Assembly: GCF_050278625.1 (NCBI RefSeq)
Contig: NZ_JBNNTI010000015.1
Coordinates: 1-64,000 of the forward strand
From: Viridibacillus sp050278625
Lineage (GTDB): Bacteria; Bacillota; Bacilli; Bacillales_A; Planococcaceae
Reading direction: 5' to 3'
Length of the DNA stretch: 64,000 bases
Both the position numbers and the translations under genes were made by a program. The notes beneath the pieces were generated by a model that did no database searches, was not told the origin of the DNA, and saw only the letters and a list, made by a program, of their open reading frames with translations. The number at the start of each line of letters is the position of its first letter. The first letter of the stretch is position 1. Of this stretch, positions 7,348 through 15,671 are shown piece after piece.

Positions 7348-8232
7348 TTATAAAGCTTTTTCAATAGGTTCAAGAATAAATTCTATGACGTTTTTTAATT
7401 GTAGAATACTATTTTTCGTACTTTCGTTCTTTTTATAAATAAAAACGGTGTTAATCACATTGTTTAGCTGTAAATTGTAACGATGAATATTTGTATAGTT
7501 ATATAAGTCGATTAGTTTCGAATTTAATACTGCAATTGAATTATTAATTTGTAGGAAATCTTGAATACTACTAACTGATTTTATTTCTTTTATGTTATAT
7601 GGAATTTGATTTTTCGTTAGGAATTCCACCATTGCTCGGGTATACATGCAACTTTTACTTAAGACAAGAAGTGTAAGGGGTGTAGGCTCATCGAAATTTA
7701 TAATATGAGTGTCCGCTGAAATGACCTCGAATCTTTCAGTTGCAATGATGTCATAGGTTAAATCTGGGTAATGTTTAATCGGATTACTAGTGAGTGCACA
7801 GTCCATCTCTGAGTTGTGTATTTTTTCATTTAAAGCATTACTAGATTCTACTGTAAAATCCACATCCAATGGAATGTTATTTATATTTAAGGCATTGACG
7901 ATTGAAGCGCCATAAATTTTGATCGTTGTATGTGATGCGCCAAAATTCACTTTAGTTTTCATTTGATCTGCACCAACGGATTGTAAGAACTCTTCGTATT
8001 CTTGTGTTATTAGCTGAAGATAGTTTTTATATTGAATCCCTACGTTGGTGATTTTTAGTCCTTGGGGTGTACGTTTAAAAACAGGTTGTCCGATTTCTGA
8101 CTCCATCTTCTTTACTTTAGATGTTAAGGCAGATTGAGTATAGTTAGTAATTTCGGCTGACTTACTTAAATTTTGACGGTCTAATATTTCTATTTTCAAG
8201 GCTATTTCTTCGATGTTCATATTATTAGTCAC
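7348..8232 (-). CDS. LysR-family transcriptional regulator
   Basis: This is a 294-residue protein with an N-terminal winged helix-turn-helix (residues 6-65, including NLSKSAEITNYTQSALTSKV and the wing KRTPQGLKITNVG). A LysR-type effector domain from about residue 90 follows (KVNFGASHTTIKIYGASIV, later LTLLVLSKSCMYTRAMVEFL). Such proteins bind a small inducer and act on the divergent neighbour. The neighbour here is an MFS transporter, and an 8-11-8 palindrome lies between them. The effector is unknown. Confidence 0.85.
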   Translation of the reverse strand: MTNNMNIEEIALKIEILDRQNLSKSAEITNYTQSALTSKVKKMESEIGQPVFKRTPQGLKITNVGIQYKNYLQLITQEYEEFLQSVGADQMKTKVNFGASHTTIKIYGASIVNALNINNIPLDVDFTVESSNALNEKIHNSEMDCALTSNPIKHYPDLTYDIIATERFEVISADTHIINFDEPTPLTLLVLSKSCMYTRAMVEFLTKNQIPYNIKEIKSVSSIQDFLQINNSIAVLNSKLIDLYNYTNIHRYNLQLNNVINTVFIYKKNESTKNSILQLKNVIEFILEPIEKAL

Positions 8233-8276
8233 ACACCCTATTAAAATTTTTGATAGCGCCTATCATTTTCCTCCAT

Positions 8277-8303
8277 TTTACGCTTCGTAATATACAGCGT
8301 AAA
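8277..8303. promoter_or_regulatory. LysR-type palindromic operator
   Basis: TTTACGCT (8277-8284) and AGCGTAAA (8296-8303) are perfect inverted repeats around 11 bases. The spacing resembles the dyads bound by LysR-type regulators and lies midway in the divergent spacer. Confidence 0.6.
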
Positions 8304-8368
8304 CTCTAGTTAATTCATTATACCGAACAAATACATAGGTATAATAAAAAGATTTTGGGGGTACCTTG

Positions 8369-9556
8369 ATGAAAACTTATACTAAATGGTTAATCGTACT
8401 TGTGGCTACGCTATCACAAACGGCAGCAACTTTTGTGACGTATGGTATGGGACCAATCGCTACATTTTATCAAATTGAATGGAACTTATCAGCACTGCAA
8501 ACGGGCTTTATCGTTTCAGCTGTTAATATTGGACCGATGTTTTCAATGCTCGTTTTTGGTTACTTGATGGATAAAAAAGGGGAAAAACAAATCATTGGAT
8601 GGGGATCCATTTTATTAGGACTATCAGCGTTAACACTCGTTTTTGTAAATAATTATATTGTCTTGTTGCTGTTATTATTATTGGTTGGGATCTGGTATGG
8701 TAGCGCTCAAACTGGTGGGAGTACGGCTATTGTAAAATGGTTTCCGGATAAACATAGGGGGCTAGCTCTAGGAATCAGACAGACGGGTATACCTATAGGG
8801 GGCGCTTTAGCTTCAGTATTATTAACTTATACTTATTATCATTATGAATTGTCGGCGGTACATATTGTACAAGGAGTCATTGCAATTGCTGGCGGGTTAC
8901 TTTTCTTAGTAGCGTATCATGAACCAAAAGAAAGTGTGGTCATAGCATCTAAATCAGTATCGTTTAAAGAAAAAATGAATGCAATCAAAAATAATAAAGC
9001 ACTGTACCCAATATATATTGTAGGAATTGTGATGATGTCATTACAGATGATTGTCATTGCCCATTTCATGAGTTATTTGCATAAAGAAGGTAGTTATTCA
9101 CTAACTGAAGCAGGGGAATATTTAAGTCTTATTTTAATAGGCGGGATGATTGGTAGAGTAGCCATTGCCTGGGTGAGTGATCAATTCTTTGAGCAAAATA
9201 GAGAAAAATTATTGTTCATTGTGATGGTGGTTACAGTAGTTCTTACGATGATATTACCGCTAATCATGCATGCAAAATTAGTAATGCTACTATTCTGTTT
9301 TCTACTAGGCTTTGTAGCAATCGGTTGGTATTCATTATTCATAGCTTGTGTCACAGAGCATTCAGATCCCAGTTACATTGGCTTAACAGTGAGTTCTGCT
9401 TTGACATTAAACCAATTATTTATCGTTATTGCACCTTCACTTTTCGGTTTAATGGTAAATCTATTGAATAGTTATCAATTAGCGTTATATATAGTAGGAA
9501 TTATTGTGGCGTTAGGGGCAGTTAATTTGTATAGAACAAAGGTAAGGATGGCCTAG
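8369..9556 (+). CDS. MFS transporter, 12 helices
   Basis: This 395-residue major facilitator protein contains the loop 2-3 motif FGYLMDKKGEKQIIGWGS, the counterpart of GxLxDRxGRR, and GIRQTGIPIGGALASVLL typical of CynX/NarK/OxlT-like carriers. Twelve hydrophobic segments are visible. ATG 8369 is preferred to TTG 8366 because GGGGG is then well spaced. It is divergent from the LysR gene, which probably controls it. It likely moves an organic anion or similar solute; the direction and substrate are unknown. Confidence 0.8.
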   Translation: MKTYTKWLIVLVATLSQTAATFVTYGMGPIATFYQIEWNLSALQTGFIVSAVNIGPMFSMLVFGYLMDKKGEKQIIGWGSILLGLSALTLVFVNNYIVLLLLLLLVGIWYGSAQTGGSTAIVKWFPDKHRGLALGIRQTGIPIGGALASVLLTYTYYHYELSAVHIVQGVIAIAGGLLFLVAYHEPKESVVIASKSVSFKEKMNAIKNNKALYPIYIVGIVMMSLQMIVIAHFMSYLHKEGSYSLTEAGEYLSLILIGGMIGRVAIAWVSDQFFEQNREKLLFIVMVVTVVLTMILPLIMHAKLVMLLFCFLLGFVAIGWYSLFIACVTEHSDPSYIGLTVSSALTLNQLFIVIAPSLFGLMVNLLNSYQLALYIVGIIVALGAVNLYRTKVRMA

Positions 9557-9717
9557 ATTGTTAATTAGATTTATCGTTTCTATGAAAAATCTACTGAATT
9601 TACTAAGGTACAAGTTAAGCTCTATCAGTTCCACAAGTTGTTATAAAATAAAAAAATCCCCAAGGTAGTGAGGGCACTGAAAAACTTACATTTTCAAAAT
9701 GTAATGTTCTTCAATAG

Positions 9718-9937
9718 TAAACACCGGTATTTTTTGAACTATCAAAAATTGATTTTAGTAATACATATTTGAACATCCGAATCGGTGGAATCGCATTCCG
9801 TCCATTATTCAAACCTTTAAAATAAAAGAAAAATCAACGAGTTCCTTGATTTGACGAAGCATATTCTCTTTAGGCACAATTAAATCGTAAAGCGCCATAT
9901 AAGAGCTTAGAGTGAATGTTTCTTGTTTGGAAATCAT
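9718..9937 (-). pseudogene. IS1182-family transposase relic, N-terminal part
   Basis: Starting from ATG at 9937, the minus strand reads MISKQETFTLSSYMALYDLI, VPKENMLRQIKELVDFSFI, then shifts into NNGRNAIPPIRMFKYVLLKS. These are the opening blocks of IS1182-type transposases. A deletion removes the segment between the blocks, and the catalytic part is absent. The repeat at 9975-10227 lies directly upstream of its start codon. Confidence 0.75.
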
Positions 9938-9974
9938 GGACAGCACCACCTTGAATTAGTCTTTTCAAAATAAA

Positions 9975-10227
9975 GGGTTAGGTGTGAATCGGAAAGAATG
10001 AAAAACGAAAAACTAGTTGATTAGAGTGCAGGCGGCGACTCCTTGGGGAACTAGCGAACATATTGAGACCCCGCAGGAGCGTTAGCGACGAGGAGGCTCA
10101 AGGTTCGTCCCTAGGAAAGCGTCCGCCAGAACGGAAATTAACGGCATCGAAGAAAAAGCCATGGCAGAAGCGATTAATCGTTTCCGCCATGGCTAAAATT
10201 CATTTTATGGATTTTTTCAGAGCCCTC
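9975..10227. repeat. GC-rich palindromic repeat, form B, copy 1
   Basis: This is a 250-base element nearly identical to 23120-23382. It includes gtgcaggcggcgactccttg, gagaccccgcaggagcgtta, gcgacgaggaggctcaaggt and the terminal inverted repeat aagccatggcag...ccgccatggctaa. Parts resemble form A (gactcctgcggg, cgcaggagcgtagcgac), so A and B are diverged relatives. The open frame inside both B copies is a by-product of the GC-rich palindromes. Confidence 0.85.
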
Positions 10228-10355
10228 AGGATAGTGGGGCAATGGCTAATCTATAGTGTAAGAAAATGAAATACAAACCCCAATATCGATGTGGGGGTTT
10301 GTATAAGTGTTCTCAAGTTGAAATTACTACATTTATGCTTTTTACAACGGTTTAC

Positions 10356-11006
10356 TTAATTCTCATTAATACCTTTGTATCTTCTCTTTTTATAAACATA
10401 AAAGTACATACTAAGAGGCCACCACATCACCAAAAAGATGGGATAAATCGCCCATATTGTTCCTGGTGAAGAAACAACATTTACAGTAATGAAAAAGATA
10501 CTAATTAGTATACTTGCATTAATAGAGAATGCAACGGATGTTTTTTTCTTAGCATGATATAAAGCTAATGGCCACCACATTATTAGGAATGCAGGGTAAA
10601 TCGCCCAAGGATATTGGGGAGAAAGTGTAATATTTAATATTGAATAATAGATAATGGTAATGGAACTACCAATAAGTGCAACTGTTATTGATTTAGCTTT
10701 TTCCTCTAAAAACATGAGAATTGGCCACCATATGATTGGGAAAACAGCGTATATAAACCATAAATGGTTTGGTGAATATAGATAATTTTCAATCAAAAGA
10801 AAAGAAATTAACATGAAACTACAGATGATAGAGTATTGTTTATATAGTTTCTTAAACATAAAATAAAGGGTAATAGGCCAGAGTAAAAGCAGGAAACATG
10901 GATAAATAAACCAAATCTCATTCGGTGATGTTATATAATTAGTAATTCCTAAAAATAACATGGTCATAAAGCTACCAGCTACGGCAAAACTAAAATAATT
11001 TTTCAT
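10356..11006 (-). CDS. membrane protein with four Trp-rich two-helix repeats
   Basis: This 216-residue integral membrane protein consists of four tandem units of about 50 residues. Each has a hydrophobic helix, then S-P-x-x-I/L-W-x-I-Y-P-x-F-L-x-x-W-W-P-L-x-x-Y (seen as PNEIWFIYPCFLLLLWPITL, PNHLWFIYAVFPIIWWPILM, PQYPWAIYPAFLIMWWPLAL and PGTIWAIYPIFLVMWWPLSM). The same unit occurs once at the end of the next upstream gene. AGGAGAA precedes ATG 11006. It is the last gene of a PadR-led operon. Function unknown; a stress or signal role is only a guess. Confidence 0.8.
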   Translation of the reverse strand: MKNYFSFAVAGSFMTMLFLGITNYITSPNEIWFIYPCFLLLLWPITLYFMFKKLYKQYSIICSFMLISFLLIENYLYSPNHLWFIYAVFPIIWWPILMFLEEKAKSITVALIGSSITIIYYSILNITLSPQYPWAIYPAFLIMWWPLALYHAKKKTSVAFSINASILISIFFITVNVVSSPGTIWAIYPIFLVMWWPLSMYFYVYKKRRYKGINEN

Positions 11007-11023
11007 TATCTATTCTCCTTTCC

Positions 11024-11422
11024 TCATTGCTTACGTGACCATACGAAATACATTGAAAGTGGCCACCATAATATAGCGAATATTGGATATATTGCCCAAA
11101 TTGTATCTGGGGTATAGTAGAAGTTGATAAATACAAAAAATACAATTATTAAGCTACTTCCCCAAATAGAGAACTCTAAATTTAATTTAGCCATGTTTTT
11201 CTTCTTTGGCTGTTTCACTCCTAGTTCTTTTTTTAACTCTTCAATATCTCCGAATTCAACAATTGCTTTATTAATGGCATCTTCTTCTGCTTTTCCATGA
11301 TCCATTAAATAGAACACTTTCTCTTCAAGATTTTGCAGGATTTCTTGTTTAACCATTTCGGTTTCGTTATTACTTGGAATGTCCTTAAATAATTCATCAA
11401 TATGATTTTTCATTTTCTTCAT
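11024..11422 (-). CDS. HAAS-domain protein with C-terminal Trp-rich membrane repeat
   Basis: This is a 132-residue protein. Residues 1-70 (from MKNHIDELFKDIP, through AEEDAINKAIVEFGDIEELK) form a helical HAAS-like domain of the kind paired with PadR regulators. Residues 78-130 form two membrane helices with the unit PDTIWAIYPIFAILWWPLSM, as in the downstream gene. Its start overlaps the end of the PadR gene by four bases, which indicates coupled translation. PadR-HAAS pairs are common signalling cassettes; the signal here is unknown. Confidence 0.8.
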   Translation of the reverse strand: MKKMKNHIDELFKDIPSNNETEMVKQEILQNLEEKVFYLMDHGKAEEDAINKAIVEFGDIEELKKELGVKQPKKKNMAKLNLEFSIWGSSLIIVFFVFINFYYTPDTIWAIYPIFAILWWPLSMYFVWSRKQ

Positions 11423-11748
11423 TCTAAACCCTCCATAAACAAGTTGATAATTTCCTTCACTTCAGTCCATTCACTTACTAGTTCTTTTAAATATGCTTTT
11501 CCTAATGTGGTAATGCGGTAATACTTTCTTTTTCCACCATGAGAGACATCCCCATAATATGCTTCAATAAGTTCTCTTTTTTCTAACCGTTGAAACACAG
11601 CGTATAAAGTTGCTTCTTTGATTTGAAAACGATTATCTGTACGTAAACTAATTTCCTGAGATATTTCATATCCATATCGATCTTTCTCTAAAAACAGCCG
11701 TAAAATAATTGAATCCAAGTGTCCACGAATGATATCGCTTCTAACCAT
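11419..11748 (-). CDS. PadR-family transcriptional regulator
   Basis: This is a 109-residue winged-helix protein. HLDSIILRLFLEKDRYGYEI at the start and EATLYAVFQRLEKRELIEAY and KRKYYRITTLGKAYLKEL in the centre are the standard PadR recognition helix and wing. A short C-terminal dimer helix follows. It leads the three-gene operon, and a perfect 11-4-11 palindrome overlaps its -10 element, so it most likely represses its own operon. Confidence 0.9.
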   Translation of the reverse strand: MVRSDIIRGHLDSIILRLFLEKDRYGYEISQEISLRTDNRFQIKEATLYAVFQRLEKRELIEAYYGDVSHGGKRKYYRITTLGKAYLKELVSEWTEVKEIINLFMEGLE

Positions 11749-11783
11749 AAGTCACCTACTTAGATATTATTGTTCTATCTGAT

Positions 11784-11818
11784 AGAGTAATATTAACAAA
11801 TATTACTCTGCCTGTCAA
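11784..11818 (-). promoter_or_regulatory. PadR operon promoter with palindromic operator
   Basis: On the minus strand TTGACA (11813-11818) and TAATAT (11790-11795) are 17 bases apart. An inverted repeat of AGAGTAATATT around four bases (11784-11809) covers the -10 element and part of the spacer, so a bound repressor would block RNA polymerase. Confidence 0.75.
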
Positions 11819-11930
11819 AGTAATTGTGGTAAATGTAATTAATTATTTCTTGCAAGTAAATACAATAATAGGAATATGATGTCTAACGTTGTTTTATGTG
11901 ATGTTTTATACAAAAAATAATATAATAAAG

Positions 11931-11971
11931 AGATTAAGAAACAATACCTTGGAGGAATTGTTTCTTAATCT
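11931..11971 (-). terminator. intrinsic terminator of the MocR gene
   Basis: AGATTAAGAAACAAT pairs with ATTGTTTCTTAATCT and starts right after the stop codon. The minus-strand continuation is T-rich. Confidence 0.75.
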
Positions 11972-13309
11972 CTAAAAATAATTATCAAGATTATTTAATG
12001 TATGAGCAAGTTCTTTTATCCCATCTTCAATTTTTTTGTCTTCTATAGTTGATACATTAATCTTTAATATGCGCTCACGATAAAAGTCGTCTATATAGTT
12101 TTGATCAATCGAATTAAATAATATTTGCTTTTGACTTAAATACTTAATTATTCGATATAAATCTACTTCTTTAGGAAAAACGATATGGCTATGCATACAT
12201 ATTTCTGAAGATGCTGGATACATAGAAAAATGTGTTTTTAACGAGTGCTGAAGAATTTTTCCACGATTATAATAGTGTTCATGTACTTGAGCACGATATC
12301 GTTCAAACATGCCACTTTTTAAATATAGCTCAAGGGCAGCTTGTGAAATCATAGAGCTGTCAATATCGGTTGTAATTTTATACTGCTGAAAAATGTTAAT
12401 TAATTCATTAGGTAAAATGGCAAATCCAATACGTAGACCTGGGAACATGATTTTAGAAAAGCTTTTTAAATAGATAACCCGGTCATTCGTATCCATTGCA
12501 TACATTGGATCGCGTTTTGAATTGTACTCAAAGTCAGCCAAAAAATCGTCTTCAACAATATAGACATTATATTGATTGGCTAAATGGAGAATTGCTTCTT
12601 TTTCTTTTTTACTATAAGAAGTTCCCAATGGATTATGGAAACGTGGCATCGTGTAAAAAAACTTAATCTCTTTAGTACGAAAAATTTGTTCCAGCTCTTT
12701 TAAATCAATGCCATTTGTAGTGCGTTTAATACCGACCACTGGCATGTGATAAGTTTTTAGAAAATCTATATATAGATGATAGCTAGGCTGTTCTACAAGT
12801 ATCGTTTTGCAATTGTTAGGGAAGGGCATAAGGCTAAGCAAAGAGAGTGCTTGCTGTACACCTGAAGTAATAAAGATGTTGCTGTTATTAGTAAACACTT
12901 GATACGCTTCTAATAATTTCTTCGCCTCTGTGATTAATGAAGGTAATCCTTTAGCTGTACCATATTTAAACAAATCTGATTGATAAGTATCAATGGCTTT
13001 GTTAATACAATGCTGAAAATCATGATAAGGAAATGCATGCCATGTTGGTGATGAAGTGGCGAAATCAATCAGATTAGATACTAATGGTTTTTGTGCTATT
13101 TGATGATCCACTACGTAATAGCCGCTTTTTGGGATTGCGTATATTAAATGTTGCTGTTCAAGTTTTTGTAATGCTGCTAATATTGTGCTCTTACTACAAG
13201 AAAATTGTTGAGCTAATTGCCGAATAGAAGGTAACTTCGCACCAGATGGTAGGTCAGCATTATGTATACGTGCAGATAGATCATGATAGATTGATTGATA
13301 TTTAAGCAT
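11972..13309 (-). CDS. MocR-family (GntR HTH plus aminotransferase) regulator
   Basis: This 445-residue fusion has a GntR-type winged helix (residues 1-70, with SGAKLPSIRQLAQQFSCSKS) and a fold type I aminotransferase-like domain that binds pyridoxal phosphate (from about residue 95). The lysine for the Schiff base is in VIYLKSFSKIMFPGLRIGF, and VEDDFLADFEYN provides the aspartate. Such proteins sense amino or PLP-linked metabolites. The upstream reading extends 24 codons further, but ATG 13309 with GGAGG fits the family start. The neighbouring LysE exporter in the same orientation is a plausible target. Confidence 0.85.
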   Translation of the reverse strand: MLKYQSIYHDLSARIHNADLPSGAKLPSIRQLAQQFSCSKSTILAALQKLEQQHLIYAIPKSGYYVVDHQIAQKPLVSNLIDFATSSPTWHAFPYHDFQHCINKAIDTYQSDLFKYGTAKGLPSLITEAKKLLEAYQVFTNNSNIFITSGVQQALSLLSLMPFPNNCKTILVEQPSYHLYIDFLKTYHMPVVGIKRTTNGIDLKELEQIFRTKEIKFFYTMPRFHNPLGTSYSKKEKEAILHLANQYNVYIVEDDFLADFEYNSKRDPMYAMDTNDRVIYLKSFSKIMFPGLRIGFAILPNELINIFQQYKITTDIDSSMISQAALELYLKSGMFERYRAQVHEHYYNRGKILQHSLKTHFSMYPASSEICMHSHIVFPKEVDLYRIIKYLSQKQILFNSIDQNYIDDFYRERILKINVSTIEDKKIEDGIKELAHTLNNLDNYF

Positions 13310-13481
13310 GTTGAACCTCCATATATATTTGCAGTTAACGAACAATATTGTCATTTGAATTATAATAAGCTTATTCAACAATTTTCAGAGCTAACTTAAA
13401 AGACTGCATTATTAGTAAAGAATTTTGGTGCAGGCATTGATTGATAATCGAATATCTCTTTAGTTTGATTAAAACACAAAT

Positions 13482-13527
13482 GCGACTCAGTAGACCAAAA
13501 AAAGTACCGAATTAAGTCGCTTTTTTT
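13482..13527. terminator. intrinsic terminator-like hairpin
   Basis: GCGACT (13482-13487) and AGTCGC (13515-13520) are followed by T7 on the plus strand. It lies between the LysE gene and the MocR gene, both on the minus strand, and could serve the LysE transcript. Confidence 0.5.
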
Positions 13528-13548
13528 CTATTAAATCAAATCATTCTA

Positions 13549-14133
13549 CTATTTGACAAGAATTGAAAAAGCACTATAAAGCAATAAGACCGCCATTACT
13601 ATATTAAATTGTTGTCTGTTATGTAATAAATACTTTTGAAAAATTGAACCAAATAGACTCCAACTAAATGTACTTAGTAAACCAACGATTCCTAAAAAAA
13701 ATGAGAAAAGAAGGTAGCTGGCATATGAAGTGTAATAGGGGAGAATGAAGGTTGATACTACTGTAATTCCAAAAAGAATACCTTTAGGATTTACAAATTG
13801 TAACAAGATACCTATGAAGAAACCGTTACTATTACCTTCATCATCTTCACCTTTAGTATCCTTACTAATAAGTATTTTATAAGCCAAATATAACATATAA
13901 GCTACACCAAAAATCGTTAAAGGAAACTCGATTATTGGCATTGCACTTAAAAGGATGTTGTTTAAAAAACTACATAATAATGTGATAGCAAAAAATCCGA
14001 CGCCTACTCCTAAACAAAACTTAATTGTTTTTTTATAGCCATGTTTATTCGCAAAAGCCATTGCCATGATATTGTTGGGACCTGGAGTAAAACTGGTAAT
14101 GAAAACAAATAACAAAAATGAAAATATAGGCAT
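13549..14133 (-). CDS. LysE-family amino acid exporter
   Basis: This 194-residue LysE/RhtB protein begins with the family hallmark FITSFTPGPNNIMAMAFAN. It continues through GYKKTIKFCLGVGVGFF and LQFVNPKGILFGITVV, with about six membrane helices. It probably exports an amino acid or analogue. GGGAGGT precedes ATG 14133. It is divergent from an XRE-cupin regulator, a very common pairing, and an operator-like palindrome lies between them. Confidence 0.9.
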   Translation of the reverse strand: MPIFSFLLFVFITSFTPGPNNIMAMAFANKHGYKKTIKFCLGVGVGFFAITLLCSFLNNILLSAMPIIEFPLTIFGVAYMLYLAYKILISKDTKGEDDEGNSNGFFIGILLQFVNPKGILFGITVVSTFILPYYTSYASYLLFSFFLGIVGLLSTFSWSLFGSIFQKYLLHNRQQFNIVMAVLLLYSAFSILVK

Positions 14134-14207
14134 TTCTGGACCTCCCTTTTACTTTGTATGTTATAATGTTCAAAACAAACAATATAACGTATGTGCTTTT
14201 TATTATA

Positions 14208-14223
14208 CATAACGGTCGTTATG
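14208..14223. promoter_or_regulatory. palindromic operator between lysE-type and XRE-cupin genes
   Basis: CATAACGGTCGTTATG is a perfect 7-2-7 palindrome. A further half site, TATAACG, lies about 20 bases to the left. Its place in the divergent spacer fits autoregulation by the XRE-cupin protein. Confidence 0.55.
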
Positions 14224-14248
14224 TTGTACATGATGAAGGAGTGAGTTT

Positions 14249-14803
14249 ATGGAGGAAATACAACTTATTCTTGCAAGAAATTTAAAAGCTATTAGAGAGA
14301 AGGAAAAATTAAGTTTGGAAAAGGTCTCTCAATTAAGCGGTGTTAGTAAAACGATGATAGGGCAAATAGAAAGAGGAGAGTCAAGTCCGACTCTTACAAC
14401 TATTTGGAAAATAGCTAATGGACTAAAGATTTCCTTTACATCCCTTATAAATAATCCCCAACCAGATACAAAAGTTGTTTTAAAAAGTGAAATTGAAGTA
14501 TTGTCTGAAGATAATGGAAGGTATAGAGTCTATCCCTCATTTCCTTTCCAAGAGGATAGACGCTTTGAAGTTTACTCGGTTGAAATAGAAAAAGAAGGGG
14601 CATTAAGCTCTGATTCTCATAGAGAAGGAACTGAGGAATTTATCACTGTTTTTGATGGGGAAGTAAAGATTATTGTAAGTGACAGTAATTATATTTTAAA
14701 AAGTGGCGATTCAATTAGATTTAAGGCTGATAGACCGCACACATATTGTAATTCGGGGGACACTTTAACACGATTGAGTATGACGATCTATTATCCAACC
14801 TAG
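14249..14803 (+). CDS. XRE-family regulator with cupin domain
   Basis: This is a 184-residue protein. Residues 8-62 are a Cro/CI-type helix-turn-helix (KLSLEKVSQLSGVSKTMIGQ then IERGESSPTLTTIWKIANGL). Residues 105-180 are a cupin sensor domain (HREGTEEFITVFDGEVKI, then SGDSIRFKADRPHTYCN). GAAGGAGTGAG precedes ATG 14249. Proteins of this build often control the amino acid exporter next to them, here LysE type. The ligand is unknown. Confidence 0.88.
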   Translation: MEEIQLILARNLKAIREKEKLSLEKVSQLSGVSKTMIGQIERGESSPTLTTIWKIANGLKISFTSLINNPQPDTKVVLKSEIEVLSEDNGRYRVYPSFPFQEDRRFEVYSVEIEKEGALSSDSHREGTEEFITVFDGEVKIIVSDSNYILKSGDSIRFKADRPHTYCNSGDTLTRLSMTIYYPT

Positions 14804-14920
14804 CAAAGCTTCTAAAACAAAGGATATAGTTGAAGAAGTTGTAACAACTTGTTTGTGTTTTTTACTATATTAGTTTTAAATTAGGATTCGATAAAAATGT
14901 TGTTGATATTTCAGTAATAT

Positions 14921-14951
14921 AAAAAGGACCATTTTAGATGGTCCTTTTTTA
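14921..14951. terminator. bidirectional intrinsic terminator
   Basis: AAAAAGGACCAT and ATGGTCCTTTTTT form a stem with a five-base loop between convergent genes. Confidence 0.85.
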
Positions 14952-14994
14952 TTGTGTTCTTATTAAGATAATTCCTTTTTAAATTGAATAAATG

Positions 14995-15480
14995 TTACAG
15001 TTCTCTATTTTTTTCTAACCACTCATCACTATTCCATTCGGGAGACATACCGCCTATAGGTGGAATAGAGAAACTTCCATCATTTGATTGAACAAATCCC
15101 AGTAAAACGTTACCTTCGATAAGATTTCTCCAAGAATTTAATTGGATAATATCTAAAATATCATAAGCAAGCTCAGGGTGCCTTTTAGTGAAAATATCAT
15201 AGTTTTTAAAGGTTAGAATAAAGCCTTTTTTCTTAGGCACTATGTCTGATAAACAATCATTAAAAGCATCTAAATTTTTACCATAGTAATCAGGGAAGTT
15301 AAGCGTATTTGCAATCTCTTCGTGAAATTTTTCCTCATTCCAAAGGATACAGTCAAAACTATATATTTCAAAACCCTCACGTTTTAATTGTTGTAAATTT
15401 CGCTCCATAATCTTTGTTTTCCAAAATAAAATAATACTGCCATTTTGTATAAGTTCACGCCATTTCTCCAGTTTACCCAC
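14995..15480 (-). CDS. barstar-like protein
   Basis: This is a 161-residue protein. Residues 48-130 match the barstar (barnase inhibitor) fold. YSFDCILWNEEKFHEEIANT is followed by FPDYYGKNLDAFNDCLSDI, the signature in which barstar places its inhibitory aspartates. Barstar blocks guanyl-specific ribonucleases by covering their active site. No barnase-like ribonuclease gene is next to it, so it may be an orphan immunity gene or a domestic homologue. It is monocistronic. Confidence 0.75.
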   Translation of the reverse strand: MGKLEKWRELIQNGSIILFWKTKIMERNLQQLKREGFEIYSFDCILWNEEKFHEEIANTLNFPDYYGKNLDAFNDCLSDIVPKKKGFILTFKNYDIFTKRHPELAYDILDIIQLNSWRNLIEGNVLLGFVQSNDGSFSIPPIGGMSPEWNSDEWLEKNREL

Positions 15481-15570
15481 TATTTTGCACCTACCAATTT
15501 CAATTTTTCTTCTAGAACTAACCGGTCTATTTTCCTGAGATTATTGTAAAATACTTTTTTGGTTAATTCA

Positions 15571-15588
15571 ATCTGTATCGGTACAGAT
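15571..15588 (+). promoter_or_regulatory. ATCTGTA-N4-TACAGAT palindrome upstream of an EamA gene
   Basis: A perfect 7-4-7 palindrome is followed by GTGTTTTTTT, so it could be an operator or a terminator-like hairpin. A partial copy in the other orientation, TGTACCGG, lies at 15635-15642 closer to the gene. Confidence 0.4.
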
Positions 15589-15671
15589 GTGTTTTTTTGT
15601 AGTCGTCTAAATATGTGTTTTTTAATACGATAGTTGTACCGGCCGGATTAATCGAAAAGAGGTAATATCGT

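Noticed and set aside
10063..10269. Open frame rich in Arg, Lys and Pro inside the form B repeat
   Set aside because: The same frame occurs in the second copy (23176-23421) only because the GC-rich repeat lacks stops. There is no binding site or protein family, and the ends lie in unique flanks.
11972..13381. 469-residue form of the MocR regulator
   Set aside because: The first 24 codons have no homology-like character, and GGAGG precedes the internal ATG at 13309.
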